Assembly: GCA_014238065.1 (NCBI GenBank)
Contig: JABABU010000027.1
Coordinates: 184,442 to 248,441, forward strand
DNA: 64,000 nt
Reading direction: 5' to 3'
DNA from: Actinomycetota bacterium
Lineage (GTDB): Bacteria > Actinomycetota > Acidimicrobiia > Acidimicrobiales > Poriferisodalaceae
Numbering within the stretch: the stretch's first letter is position 1; every line of letters begins with the position of its first letter. The notes under the pieces were generated by a model, which was given only the letters and a program-made list of their open reading frames with translations, was not told the DNA's origin and did not search any database. The translations under genes and the position numbers were made by a program. Positions 26,556-36,487 of the stretch are shown here, one piece after another.

Positions 26556-29500
26556 GTGAACATAGAGGTGTTGGGGACGGCCTTTGGCCGGCCGGCGTTG
26601 GATCGGCTGCATTCGCTGATCTCGACCATCAAGGCCGACGATCCGCTCGCTCCTGTGAGCGTGTTGGTGCCGTCGAATTATGTTGGAGTCTCTACGCGGC
26701 GCCTCATCGCATCTGGCGAACTCGGCCCCGTGGGTGCACACGCTGGTCTCGCTGGCATCGACCTGCTCACCACCTACCGGCTTGCCGAACTCATCGGTGC
26801 CCCTCGCCTCGCCGGTCGCGGACTCCGCCCGTTGTCCACACCGATCATTGCCGCTGTGGTTCGGGGGGTCCTGCACGACACCTCGACGATGTTCGGCGCG
26901 GTCCGCGAACACCCGTCGACCGAACGTGCGCTCATCAGGGTGTATCGCGAGATGCGCGACCTCACCGCGGAGCAACTCGACGTGCTGGCCCAACAATCAG
27001 AACGTGCGCGCGAGGTCGTCTCGATCCACAGAATGGTCTACGAGCGACTGTCCGACCAGTGGTACGACGAGTTCGACCTGTTCGACGCGGCGACCGAGAT
27101 CGTGACCGAACGCCCGGCGCTCGTGGCCGAACGCGGCCACATCATCGTCTACCTCCCTCAGGTCATCACTGCTGCCGGTATCCGGTTGCTCGATGCAGTG
27201 TCCGTGCAGACTCCTGTCACTGTTCTCGCCGGCTATACAGGAACGCTCGGCCCCGACGCGTTGACGAACGAGATCGTCACCGAGTTCGTCGCTCAGCCGC
27301 CTCACATGGACGTTGCGCCCACCACGGGTTCCCGTGTCGTCACCGCGTCCGATGCCGACGACGAGGTCAGAACTGTTCTCCGTGATGTGATGGATGCCCT
27401 GGTCGAGGGCGTCCCCCTTGAGGCAATGGCCATTCTCCACGGCGCCGATCGCCCGTATGCACGGCTGCTCGAGGAACACCTTTCGGCGGCCGGAATCCCA
27501 CACAACGGCGCGGCGGTGAGGACGGTTGACGAGAGCGTGGTCGGCCGAACGGCTCTGAGCCTGCTCGACCTCCCGGACAGGAACTATCGCCGCACCGACG
27601 TCCTCGGTCTCATTGCATCGGCTCCCATCCTGCAACACGACGAGAAGCCCGGCCTCGCGCCCGTCAATGAGTGGGAACGCATCAGCCGCGACGCAGGAAT
27701 CGTCGAAGGATCTTCACAGTGGGCCTCGCGCCTCGAGCACTACGTCGACGAACAGAATCGCGACATCGACCGTCTCGGCAATGACCCCGACGACTACAGG
27801 GTCCGAACGGCCCAACGCTCGATCGGCTACGCGAACCGCTTGGCGACCTTCGTCAGCGAACTCACCGCAGCCACAGACCCAGCAGCAGTTCCCGGCTCGT
27901 GGAGTGACAAAGCCACGTGGCTCAGGACACTCCTGGCCAGATACCTCGGACCAGAAGAGCACCGAGTCGACTGGCCCGAGGCCGAGGGGCTCGCGGCCGA
28001 GAAACTCGACGATGCCCTCGACCGGCTTGCGGGTCTCGACGAGGTCGAAGAGCGTCCGGCGTTGGCTACGTTCAGGCGCTCGCTCGAACTCGAACTCGAG
28101 GGCGGGCTGGGAAGGGCGGGTTCGCTCGGCGAAGGGATCTTCGTCGGTCGAGTGGGACAGGCCCTCGGCATCGATCTTCGACGAGTTTTCGTGCTCGGCA
28201 TGGCCGAAGGGTTGATGCCGGCCAGGCAGCACGACGATTCACTTCTCCCCGACCACGAGCGGGCGACGGTCGGCGGAGCGCTCCGACTGGCCACGGCCCG
28301 CGTCGAGGAGGATCATCGAGCATTCCTCGCCGCGCTCGCCTCGGCGAGCGAGGAGCGAACGCTCTACTTCCCCCGAGGAGACCTTCGACGCAGCAGCGAG
28401 CGAATGCCGTCGCGGTGGCTTCTGGACACCATCGAACAACTCAACGGCGAGCGTGTGTGGAGTGATGGAATCAGCAACCTCGCCCACCAAGGTCATGACT
28501 GGTTGCGCGAGATTGCGAGCTTTGTCGCCGGCCTCCGGGGTGCCACTTTCCCGGCCAGTGATCAGGAATACGAACTCAGGAGCCTGCTCGACCACCACGG
28601 GGCCGGCGGTGACATCGGCGACCATCACCTCGTGGGCGTCGACTCGCGATTCGAACGTGGAGTCGATCTCCTCATTTCGCGTGCAGGCCGCGAGTTCACC
28701 AGGTTCGACGGCAACCTGACCGACGTCGTCACCGCTGACGGCGTCAGAATCGACATCGTCTCGCCGACCCGTCTCGAAGACTGGGCCAAGTGCCCTCATC
28801 GCTATCTGATGAAGAACGTGCTCCGCGTCGACGTGCTCGAACAGCCAGAAGCATTGCTGCAGATCTCGGCGCTCGACAGGGGCAGCTTGATCCACGAGGC
28901 ACTCGACATGTTCCTCACCGAACTACTCGACGACGACAACACAGTGCCAGGGCCCGGCCATCCATGGCCGGCAGCGCTGCAGCGACGTTTGGAGGAGATA
29001 GCCGACGAACTGTGCAACCAGGCTGCGAACCGCGGCCTCGTGGGAAAGCAGCTGTTCTGGCGTCAGGACAGAAAGGCCATCATCGGCGATCTCCTCGACA
29101 CCCTCCGAAGCGATGACACGCGCGACCGCAGAGGCGACGTCATCGCCACCGAACTCGGATTCGGGTTTGCGGGCGGCGATCCTGCGGTGTCATACGAGTT
29201 CGACCGCGGCAGGACCATCGACTTCAGAGGAAGCGCCGACAGGGTCGAACGAACCGCAAGCGGACAGCTGATCGTCATCGACTACAAGACGGGAAGCACT
29301 CGGAGCTTCCTCGGACTCGACAAAGATACGAACGACCCGGTCATGAAAGGGACAAAGCTGCAGCTTCCCGTATATGCACTCGCGGCGCGCCAAGCACACG
29401 GCGCCCCTGACGACGCCGTGCACGCTGCGTACTGGTTCACCAGCGCCAAAGGCGAGTACCGCTGGATCGGTTACGACATCGACGATCGTGTGATGGACCG

Positions 29501-29723
29501 ATTCGACGAAGTGCTGTCGACCATCATCGATGGCATCAACCAAGGGTTGTTCCCGGCACTGCCTTCGAAGGATCACTACCAGTTCTTCGTCGATTGCCCA
29601 TACTGCGATCCCGATGGCCTCGGGACGCTCGAACGTCGCCGCGAATGGGAGCGAAAGCGTCACACGGAAGCACTTCGCCACTATCGGATGCTGGCCGAAC
29701 CCGAGGACTTGCTCGATGCCTGA
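26556..29723 (+). CDS. AddB-like nuclease/inactive-helicase subunit (PD-(D/E)XK)
   Basis: This 1055-residue protein's N-terminal half resembles an SF1 helicase core without a Walker A loop (VSVLVPSNYVGVSTRR replaces motif I). The C-terminal RecB-type nuclease domain has LEDWAKCPHRYL near 746, IHEALDMF and the active-site VIDYKTGS near 907. Cysteines at about 746, 1014 and 1017 (DCPYCD) could form part of the Fe-S staple of AddB proteins; a fourth is not obvious. It acts with AddA in double-strand-break end resection. The GTG start is at 26556, and its stop region overlaps the addA start by 8 bases. Confidence 0.85.
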   Translation: MNIEVLGTAFGRPALDRLHSLISTIKADDPLAPVSVLVPSNYVGVSTRRLIASGELGPVGAHAGLAGIDLLTTYRLAELIGAPRLAGRGLRPLSTPIIAAVVRGVLHDTSTMFGAVREHPSTERALIRVYREMRDLTAEQLDVLAQQSERAREVVSIHRMVYERLSDQWYDEFDLFDAATEIVTERPALVAERGHIIVYLPQVITAAGIRLLDAVSVQTPVTVLAGYTGTLGPDALTNEIVTEFVAQPPHMDVAPTTGSRVVTASDADDEVRTVLRDVMDALVEGVPLEAMAILHGADRPYARLLEEHLSAAGIPHNGAAVRTVDESVVGRTALSLLDLPDRNYRRTDVLGLIASAPILQHDEKPGLAPVNEWERISRDAGIVEGSSQWASRLEHYVDEQNRDIDRLGNDPDDYRVRTAQRSIGYANRLATFVSELTAATDPAAVPGSWSDKATWLRTLLARYLGPEEHRVDWPEAEGLAAEKLDDALDRLAGLDEVEERPALATFRRSLELELEGGLGRAGSLGEGIFVGRVGQALGIDLRRVFVLGMAEGLMPARQHDDSLLPDHERATVGGALRLATARVEEDHRAFLAALASASEERTLYFPRGDLRRSSERMPSRWLLDTIEQLNGERVWSDGISNLAHQGHDWLREIASFVAGLRGATFPASDQEYELRSLLDHHGAGGDIGDHHLVGVDSRFERGVDLLISRAGREFTRFDGNLTDVVTADGVRIDIVSPTRLEDWAKCPHRYLMKNVLRVDVLEQPEALLQISALDRGSLIHEALDMFLTELLDDDNTVPGPGHPWPAALQRRLEEIADELCNQAANRGLVGKQLFWRQDRKAIIGDLLDTLRSDDTRDRRGDVIATELGFGFAGGDPAVSYEFDRGRTIDFRGSADRVERTASGQLIVIDYKTGSTRSFLGLDKDTNDPVMKGTKLQLPVYALAARQAHGAPDDAVHAAYWFTSAKGEYRWIGYDIDDRVMDRFDEVLSTIIDGINQGLFPALPSKDHYQFFVDCPYCDPDGLGTLERRREWERKRHTEALRHYRMLAEPEDLLDA

Positions 29724-32700
29724 ACAGTTCGACCTCTTTTCGGTCTTCGACGACGAGCCGGCCCAGCACGAACAACCACTCGACCAGGCTGCCCGCGACA
29801 CCATTGCGCACAGCCTTGGCGAAACCCTGTTCGTCGAGGCGGGTGCAGGATCGGGCAAAACTCGCTCGCTGGTCAACCGAATCCTCGATCTCATCATCGT
29901 GGACGGCGTCGCACTGAAGAACATCGCGGCAATCACCTTCACCGAAAAGGCAGCGGCCGAGCTCCGAGACAGGATCCGCAAAGAGCTCGAGCACACGCTC
30001 GCGGACCAGGTCGTTCCCGACCTCACCCGGGCCAGGTGCTCGACGGCAATCGGCGAAGTCGACGCTGCTGCCATTTCGACCCTGCATGCGTTCGCGCAAC
30101 GAATCCTGTCCGAACATCCCGTCGAGGCCGGGTTGCCGCCAGCCATCGAGGTCATGGATGAGATCTCATCGCAGGTGGCCTTCGAAGACCGCTGGCGTCA
30201 GTTCTTCGATCGCCTGCTCGACGATCCTGCGATGGAAGAAACCTTGCTCCTTGGCTTCGCTTCAGGCATCAAGGCGCCGCATCTGCGCGACCTCGCCAAG
30301 GCTCTCAGCGACAACTGGGATCTCGCTGAATCGCAGATTCCCGACTGGCCAGACCCAGGGGGCGTCGACGTCACCCCGTTCACGTCGGGCGTCGATGCTG
30401 TCGTGGCGATGGCATCAGAGGGCATCGGAGAAGATCTTCTGGTCGTTCGCACTCGCGAGATCGCCGAGTATGCGGCAGTGCTCGACCACACGCCGGATGG
30501 CCCGACCCGGCTCGAAATGTTGGGAGCCAAGAAGCCGAGCCTACGCGTTGGGGGCAGAGGTTCGAAGAAGAACTGGCTGGGTGAGATCACCGTCGAAGAC
30601 ATGCGGGCGGCTATCGGAAATCTAGAGTCGCGTCGCGAGGCTGTCCGCCGTGCGACCATCGACAGCGTCATCAAACGCATCGCCGTCTCGCTACGAGACT
30701 TCACCGTCGGAGCCGCGCTCGAGCGGAAACGAAACGGTCAGCTCGAATTCCACGACCTTCTCGTCTTCGCCCGCCAACTCCTGCGCGACGAGCGTTACGG
30801 CGTCTCTGTGAGAGCGGCGCTGCGGAAGCGATACCACTACCTGCTACTCGACGAGTTCCAGGACACCGACCCGATCCAGATCGAGCTGGCGGTGCTGCTC
30901 ACAAGCATCGACGATGATGCTGCTTCGAAATCATGGAACGAGGCCGAGGTGCCGCCCGGCAGGCTGTTCTTCGTCGGAGACCCGAAGCAGTCGATCTACA
31001 GGTTCCGGCGAGCGGACATCGCGTTGTTCCTCGAAGCTCGTGCCGCGTTCACCTCGGCACCGACATTGCTCACCACCAACTTCCGAACAACAGCACCTGT
31101 CATCGACTGGGTCAACGGTGTGTTCGGGGCGCTGATCCAGTACGTCGACGAGAGCCAGCCGGAGTACGAGCCACTGGTTGCTCACCGTGGCGCGCCGCCA
31201 AGTGGGCCTGGGGTTCTCGTTCTCGGCCATGGACCACATCCTGGTGGACCAGGCGCAGACGAGCTCCGCGACCACGAGGCGACCGATGTGGCTGCCACCA
31301 TCGCCGCCGCCATGCGCGAGCGATGGCAAGTCGCCGACGAGTCGACCGGAGAGTGGCGGGACCCGAAACTCGGCGACATCACCGTGCTCCTGCCCGCCCG
31401 TACATCACTTCCTGCGCTCGAGCGTGCCCTGAACGACGCCGGTCTTCCCTATCGAGCTGAAACCTCGTCGCTCGTGTGGAGCACGAGCGAAGTTCGCGAT
31501 CTCATGGCAGCGCTCAGAGCCATCGATGATCCCACCGACGAACTCTCACTCGTCACTGCTTTGCGGTCGTCGGCTTTCGGCTGCGGTGATGACGACTTGT
31601 ATCGCTTCAAGGTCGAGCATCGGGGGACGTGGAATCATCAAGCACCCATCCCGGAGACGATCGATCCGTGTCATCCCGTCGCCGAAGCAATGAGACACCT
31701 CGCCGAGCTGCACCGAAGTCGATTGTGGCTCGCCCCCAGCGAGCTCATCGAGCGGCTTGTTCGCGACCGCCGGCTCCTCGAACTCGGCGTTGTCGGGGGT
31801 CGCCCACGCGACGTGTGGCGCCGACTCCGATTCGTTGTCGACCAGGCGAGAGCCTATGGCGACAGCGAGGGCGGCAACCTGCGTCACTTCCTCACCTGGG
31901 CTCGACTCCAGAGCGCAGAGGGTGCTCGTGTCGCCGAGACTGTCCTGCCCGAAACCGACGACGACTCAATTCGCATCATGACCATTCACGCGTCGAAGGG
32001 CCTCGAGTTCCCGATCACCATCGTGTCGGGACTCACCACCAAGCCGGGTGGACGACGCCGTGGCGTGCAGGTGCACTTCCCGAGGAATCAGGACGCCATC
32101 GTCGCTATGAGTTCGGCCCTTAGCACCGCCGAGTACGAGGACTACAAGCCGATCGACGAAATGATGGATCACCACGAGCGGGTCCGACTCCTCTACGTGG
32201 CGACGACGAGAGCCAGAGACCACCTGGTTGTGTCGTTGCATCGACCAGCACCTCCAGATTCAGCACGGGGTGATGATCGGCTCACGTCCGCCGAACTGTT
32301 GGCAGCGGCAGCCGCTGCATCTGGAGTCGAAGCGACCACGTTCCTGGCTCCGGTCCGAAGCGATACAACAGTTCCTTCAGCAACCCCTCGAAATCGGGCG
32401 CCTTTGCTCGATCGCGCCGAGTGGTTGTCGGTTCGGGCCGAGGCACTCAGCGTCGGGGCGCGGTCGAGAACTCTGGCGGCCACCACCATCGCCAAGCGGG
32501 CGAGCCAGCAGTTCCGCGATCCCGGCCTCGACAAAGATCACCGCGACCTCGACCTACCGCCATGGAACAAGGGCCGTTACGGAACCGCTGTCGGGCGAGC
32601 TGTCCATGCTGTCTTGCAGACCGTCGATCTGGCCACTGGCGAAGGTCTGATCGAGACGGCCGCGGCCCAAGCGGCCGCCGAGGGGATCATCGGACGCGAA

Positions 32701-33096
32701 GACGTCATTTCGGACCTGGTGACTTCGGCCATCAACAGCCGCGTCGTGGCAGAGGCCTGTCGGCACACGTTCTGGCGCGAGACCTACGTGGCTGCCCCCG
32801 TCGACGGCATCACCATCGAGGGATACGTCGACCTCCTGTACCGACGCGACGATGGTCTTGTCGTTGTCGACTACAAGACAGACGCTGTTCTCGACGAGGC
32901 CGACTTGGAAGCCAAAGTAGAGCGCTACGCCCTACAGGGAGCGACCTATGCTCTGGCGGTCGAAACCGCCGTCGGCCAGCCGGTAGCCGAGATGGTGTTC
33001 CTCTTCCTGACTCGTGGCGAGGCCCACGTGAAATCCGTTCCCGACCTCGATCAGCGAATGTCTGAAGTCCGTCGAGTCGTCAACCAGCCTGTCTGA
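29716..33096 (+). CDS. AddA-like UvrD-family helicase-nuclease
   Basis: This 1126-residue SF1A helicase has GAGSGKT (about 42-48), AITFTEKAAAELRDR, LLLDEFQDTD (about 376-385), FFVGDPKQSIYRFR, IMTIHASKGLEFP and LLYVATTRARDHL, so it is a complete motor. The C-terminal PD-(D/E)XK nuclease has VVVDYKTDAV near 1050. Together with the upstream AddB-like subunit it forms a dual-nuclease recombination complex comparable with AddAB or AdnAB. The ATG at 29716 was chosen as the first Met before the family N terminus; it overlaps the addB stop by 8 bases, so the subunits are co-translated. Confidence 0.92.
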   Translation: MPEQFDLFSVFDDEPAQHEQPLDQAARDTIAHSLGETLFVEAGAGSGKTRSLVNRILDLIIVDGVALKNIAAITFTEKAAAELRDRIRKELEHTLADQVVPDLTRARCSTAIGEVDAAAISTLHAFAQRILSEHPVEAGLPPAIEVMDEISSQVAFEDRWRQFFDRLLDDPAMEETLLLGFASGIKAPHLRDLAKALSDNWDLAESQIPDWPDPGGVDVTPFTSGVDAVVAMASEGIGEDLLVVRTREIAEYAAVLDHTPDGPTRLEMLGAKKPSLRVGGRGSKKNWLGEITVEDMRAAIGNLESRREAVRRATIDSVIKRIAVSLRDFTVGAALERKRNGQLEFHDLLVFARQLLRDERYGVSVRAALRKRYHYLLLDEFQDTDPIQIELAVLLTSIDDDAASKSWNEAEVPPGRLFFVGDPKQSIYRFRRADIALFLEARAAFTSAPTLLTTNFRTTAPVIDWVNGVFGALIQYVDESQPEYEPLVAHRGAPPSGPGVLVLGHGPHPGGPGADELRDHEATDVAATIAAAMRERWQVADESTGEWRDPKLGDITVLLPARTSLPALERALNDAGLPYRAETSSLVWSTSEVRDLMAALRAIDDPTDELSLVTALRSSAFGCGDDDLYRFKVEHRGTWNHQAPIPETIDPCHPVAEAMRHLAELHRSRLWLAPSELIERLVRDRRLLELGVVGGRPRDVWRRLRFVVDQARAYGDSEGGNLRHFLTWARLQSAEGARVAETVLPETDDDSIRIMTIHASKGLEFPITIVSGLTTKPGGRRRGVQVHFPRNQDAIVAMSSALSTAEYEDYKPIDEMMDHHERVRLLYVATTRARDHLVVSLHRPAPPDSARGDDRLTSAELLAAAAAASGVEATTFLAPVRSDTTVPSATPRNRAPLLDRAEWLSVRAEALSVGARSRTLAATTIAKRASQQFRDPGLDKDHRDLDLPPWNKGRYGTAVGRAVHAVLQTVDLATGEGLIETAAAQAAAEGIIGREDVISDLVTSAINSRVVAEACRHTFWRETYVAAPVDGITIEGYVDLLYRRDDGLVVVDYKTDAVLDEADLEAKVERYALQGATYALAVETAVGQPVAEMVFLFLTRGEAHVKSVPDLDQRMSEVRRVVNQPV

Positions 33097-33134
33097 ACTC
33101 GGCGCGGCAACGAGGCGCTGGCTACCGTCAGGGC

Positions 33135-34226
33135 ATGACCAGCATTCTTCACAACGCCCTCTGCGACGACCTCGGCGCAGAGGTGCCGATCTTCGGGTTC
33201 ACACACTCCGTTGAGGCTGCCATCGCCATCAGCCAGAACGGTGGAATCGGAATTTGGGGTGCTACGCGGTCGACACCGACCGAAATCGAAGATGCCTTGA
33301 CACTCATGCACGACGAATTGGGTGATCTCCCGTATGGACTCGATCTCGTCATCCCGTCCGGCATGCCAGAGAACGACAGCCGCAAAGAGATCGAGGATGC
33401 AATCCCTCAAGGGCACCGAGATTTCGTGACCGGCCTGAGGACAAAGTACGGCGTGCCAGACGACGGACTACCGGGGATGAGGTCACGATTCGTCCGTAGC
33501 GAGGACAGCGCCCGGGAGCAGGTCGATGTCGTCATGGATTCGAACCTCAAGGTCCTCGCGCTCGGCATCGGCAGTCCGGAATGGGTGATCGGTCCTGCCA
33601 AGCAACGCGGCAAGAAGCTCGTGAGCCTCGTCGGTCAACCACGGCACGCCGAACGAGCCCTCCGTGCCGGCGCAGAGATCCTCGTGGCCCAGGGTCACGA
33701 TGCCGGTGCCCACACCGGGCCAGTCGGAACATTCTCACTAGTGCCACAGATCGTGGACATGGCCGGCGATGTCCCCGTCATCGCCGCTGGTGGCGTGGCC
33801 ACTGGACGTCACATCGCGGCCGCACTCGCCATGGGTGCCGCCGGGGTGTGGGTCGGATCGGCATGGCTCGTTTGTGAGGAAGAACACGTTGAGCCCGAGG
33901 TACTCGCGAAGCTGCTGGCCGCCGGGTCTGCAGACACCCTGACGTGTCGAGCCGACAGCGGCAAGACGCTGCGTCAGATAAGAACGTCGTGGACCGACGA
34001 GTGGGAGTCAGACCATGCGCCCACCCCACTGAAGATGCCGTACCAGGACATCCTCGTCGGGGACATACTCGGTCAGATCGCCCGCCACAAGGTGACGCCT
34101 CTGATGCATTCGCCTGCCGGTCAGAGCATCGGCTATTTCAACGAGATCACGACCGTGCACGACATGATGGCAGGACTCGTCGATGAGGCGACGACCAGTT
34201 TGGATCGCCTCCCGAGGAGCCGGTGA
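33135..34226 (+). CDS. Nitronate monooxygenase / 2-nitropropane dioxygenase-like flavoprotein
   Basis: This 363-residue TIM-barrel FMN protein has AQGHDAGAHTG (catalytic His region), PVIAAGGVATGRHIAAALAMGA and GVWVGSAWL, which are nitronate monooxygenase signatures. These enzymes oxidise alkyl nitronates, and some homologues act on other substrates. It starts 38 bases after addA and its TGA overlaps the next gene as TGATG. A paired nitronate-monooxygenase/CoA-transferase arrangement suggests an acyl-CoA-linked role. Confidence 0.88.
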   Translation: MTSILHNALCDDLGAEVPIFGFTHSVEAAIAISQNGGIGIWGATRSTPTEIEDALTLMHDELGDLPYGLDLVIPSGMPENDSRKEIEDAIPQGHRDFVTGLRTKYGVPDDGLPGMRSRFVRSEDSAREQVDVVMDSNLKVLALGIGSPEWVIGPAKQRGKKLVSLVGQPRHAERALRAGAEILVAQGHDAGAHTGPVGTFSLVPQIVDMAGDVPVIAAGGVATGRHIAAALAMGAAGVWVGSAWLVCEEEHVEPEVLAKLLAAGSADTLTCRADSGKTLRQIRTSWTDEWESDHAPTPLKMPYQDILVGDILGQIARHKVTPLMHSPAGQSIGYFNEITTVHDMMAGLVDEATTSLDRLPRSR

Positions 34227-35485
34227 TGGGCCCGTTCGACGACATCAGCGTCCTCGAAATCGGTCAGTACGTTGCTGCTCCCTATGCAGCAGAGTTGCTG
34301 GCGCACGGTGGCGCTGACGTCATCAAGGTCGAGCCTGTCACCGGCGACGAAACTCGTTACAACTCCCCCATCGCGAAGGACGAGGGTCGCCAGTTCATCA
34401 TCAAGGCTCGCGGCAAACGGGGCATACCGATCGATCTGCGGTCCCCCGAGGGCCGCGACATCGTGACTGAAGTCGCGATGAGAGCCGACGTGGTGATCTC
34501 CAACATGCGGCCGGGTGGTGCGGCGAAACTCGGCCTCGACCACGAGACCCTGCTTGCCGCGAAGCCATCGCTGATCTATGGCGAAATCACCGGCTTCGGT
34601 GATGCAGGACCCCACGCCGACAAGGCAAGTCTCGACATGGTGGGGCAAGCCTCCATGGGTCTGCTGATGTCGCTCGGCGCTCGGACCGAAGGTCGGCCGA
34701 GTCATCACGAGGTGTTCCTGTGCGACTACATGGCCGGCACACTGCTCGCGCTCGGCATCTCCATCGCCATCAGGCATCGCGACCGGACGGGCACCGGCCA
34801 GCGAGTGGGTACCTCGCTCGCGCATGCAGCCATCGTCCAGGGCCACCGCAACGCCAACATCTTCGACAACGTCGACGGCTGGAAGCGCGACGTCTCGGCA
34901 TGGGTAGAAGATGAAGGAATGGCCGTGGCGGCAGAACGTCGGGAGTCTCGTCAGATGATCTCGCCGTTCTTCTTCAACAGCTACGCGACCGACAACGGCG
35001 TGGTCGCGATCGGCGCGGTCGGCAAGATGGGCTCGAAGCTGTGCGAACTCTTCGGCACCACCGATCCACGTTCCCTGCCGGGGTGGCGCGACCGCTACGA
35101 CAAGACGGGAGCGTTCCTCGACACACATGCAGCTTTGAAGGAGGCCATCGGCGCCCTTCCCACCGTCGAAGTTGTGGCCCGACTTGAAAGCGCAGGAATT
35201 CCGGTGGCGCCGTTTCGTTTCATCGAAGAGGTCATGACCGATCCGGCCAGCTACGAGGCCGGCCTGATCTACGACGAGGACCATCCGTCGGTCGGTCCGA
35301 TGACCATGCCAGCCGCACCGATCACGATGTCAGGGTCGGACTATTACGCCAGACCGGGAACACCGGCCCTCGGAGCGCACACCGACGAGATCCTCCGCGA
35401 ACTCGGATACGACGAGACAACGATCGACAGGCTGGTAGCCGACGGCATCGTGCGTCGAGGCCTCACAGCCGGCGACGAGCGCTGA
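34226..35485 (+). CDS. Class III (CaiB/BaiF) CoA-transferase
   Basis: This family III CoA-transferase of about 419 residues has ISVLEIGQYVAAPYAAELLAH, GADVIKVEPVTGDE, NMRPGGAAKLGLDHETLLA, the probable catalytic Asp in ASLDMVGQASMGL and GTGQRVGTSLAHAA. The ATG at 34226 sits 6 bases after GAGGAG and overlaps the preceding TGA; an in-frame GTG lies at 34223. It differs clearly from the copy at 20585-21763 and is coupled to a nitronate monooxygenase. Confidence 0.88.
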   Translation: MGPFDDISVLEIGQYVAAPYAAELLAHGGADVIKVEPVTGDETRYNSPIAKDEGRQFIIKARGKRGIPIDLRSPEGRDIVTEVAMRADVVISNMRPGGAAKLGLDHETLLAAKPSLIYGEITGFGDAGPHADKASLDMVGQASMGLLMSLGARTEGRPSHHEVFLCDYMAGTLLALGISIAIRHRDRTGTGQRVGTSLAHAAIVQGHRNANIFDNVDGWKRDVSAWVEDEGMAVAAERRESRQMISPFFFNSYATDNGVVAIGAVGKMGSKLCELFGTTDPRSLPGWRDRYDKTGAFLDTHAALKEAIGALPTVEVVARLESAGIPVAPFRFIEEVMTDPASYEAGLIYDEDHPSVGPMTMPAAPITMSGSDYYARPGTPALGAHTDEILRELGYDETTIDRLVADGIVRRGLTAGDER

Positions 35486-35726
35486 CTCGATTTCGATCGA
35501 CGACGGACCCAGCGCCTCAGTCGCCGGTCGCCACCTTCACGCCCAGTTCCTCTAACCATCTTGACGCGCAGCTCACTGCCAACTGGGACGGCAATCAGCT
35601 CAGGCGTCACGGAACAGCACATCTGCCGCGCTCCGAGCCGATGCAACGACCAAGGGTGGTCGACTCGGGACGAATCACAAGACGCGCGCTCTTGAGAACA
35701 ACCCGCTGACACATGACAATGAGTGC
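35486..35726. other. Intergenic stretch, no gene recognised
   Basis: This 241-base space lies between the CoA-transferase and the hydroxylase-like gene. No tRNA, convincing promoter pair or protein-coding frame with family likeness was found. CTTGACGCG at about 35559 resembles a -35 element but no matching -10 follows. Confidence 0.5.
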
Positions 35727-36293
35727 ATGGTCGCGCTCACGGTCGTCGCAGCAGTCATCGTCGGGTCAGCTCTGTGGACATTGACCGAATACGCGATGCA
35801 TCGGTTCGGTTTTCATCACCGAGGCGAAGGATCTCTCTTCAAGATCATCGCTACGGAACACACTCGACATCACCGAGCGCCGTCGGCAACGAATTTTCTG
35901 CTTCGCCTGGCCGGCCACGCCGGGGTCGCATTGCTCGGCCTCCCGATCGGGATCTTCATCGCCGCGTTCACCAGTCGCGCGTTCGGTACCACTCTGTGGG
36001 CGACGTGGGCGCTTGGGTACACGGTGTACGAAGTCGGACACTGGCGACTCCACCACCGGCCACCACACACACCAGCGGCGCTACGTCGCCGGGTGCGGCA
36101 CATGAGCCACCACGGTGCGAACGCGGGCTCGAACTTTGGAGTGAGCGTCGATGTGTGGGACCGCGTGTTCTCCACGGCTGCACCGTCGGGGCCCGTCGAG
36201 TTGGCCGAAGTCGTCGCACCTCAGTGGCTCTTGGACGACCCTTCAGCGTACGAACCGTTGGTGGTTCGGGGCTCCCGGCAAACTTCCGGCTGA
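35727..36293 (+). CDS. Fatty acid hydroxylase / sterol desaturase family membrane protein
   Basis: This 188-residue integral membrane di-iron protein has the eight-histidine pattern in four clusters: EYAMHRFGFHH, EHTRHHRAP, GHWRLHHRPPH and RHMSHHGANAG. Hydrophobic spans (ALTVVAAVIVGSALWTL, AGVALLGLPIGIFIAAF, TLWATWALGYTVYEVG) separate them. Family members hydroxylate or desaturate lipids. The protein is short but contains the whole catalytic core. A specific lipid cannot be named. Confidence 0.88.
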   Translation: MVALTVVAAVIVGSALWTLTEYAMHRFGFHHRGEGSLFKIIATEHTRHHRAPSATNFLLRLAGHAGVALLGLPIGIFIAAFTSRAFGTTLWATWALGYTVYEVGHWRLHHRPPHTPAALRRRVRHMSHHGANAGSNFGVSVDVWDRVFSTAAPSGPVELAEVVAPQWLLDDPSAYEPLVVRGSRQTSG

Positions 36294-36355
36294 TTTCTGG
36301 GAAACGTTCACATTCGATCCCGACACTGTCCTCAGCCGGGGAGAAGGATCGACAC

Positions 36356-36403
36356 ATGCCCACCACCGGACAACCCGAACGCGACGCCATCCGCGGAAAC
36401 TGA
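36356..36403 (+). CDS. Possible 15-residue leader peptide upstream of typA
   Basis: ATG to TGA encodes MPTTGQPERDAIRGN, with AGAAGGA about 7 bases upstream of the ATG. It lies ahead of competing hairpins in the typA leader. It has no homologue known to me and could be chance; it is recorded because of its position and ribosome site. Confidence 0.2.
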   Translation: MPTTGQPERDAIRGN

Positions 36404-36431
36404 TCCGCCTCGGTACCCTTGGACTCCCCGT

Positions 36432-36466
36432 TGGGCCCGAGAATCGGCCCAGGTTCCCGCTGGGCC
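36432..36466 (+). promoter_or_regulatory. Competing hairpins in the typA leader
   Basis: Segment A (TGGGCC, 36432-36437) can pair perfectly with the first part of segment B (GGCCCAG, 36446-36452), with an 8-base loop. Segment B can instead pair perfectly over 7 bp with segment C (CTGGGCC, 36460-36466), with a 7-base loop. The two helices exclude each other, and B-C ends 9 bases before the GGAGAGG ribosome site of typA. This layout could act as an attenuator or temperature-sensitive switch. Confidence 0.4.
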
Positions 36467-36487
36467 ACCGCCCCGGAGAGGTTAGCC

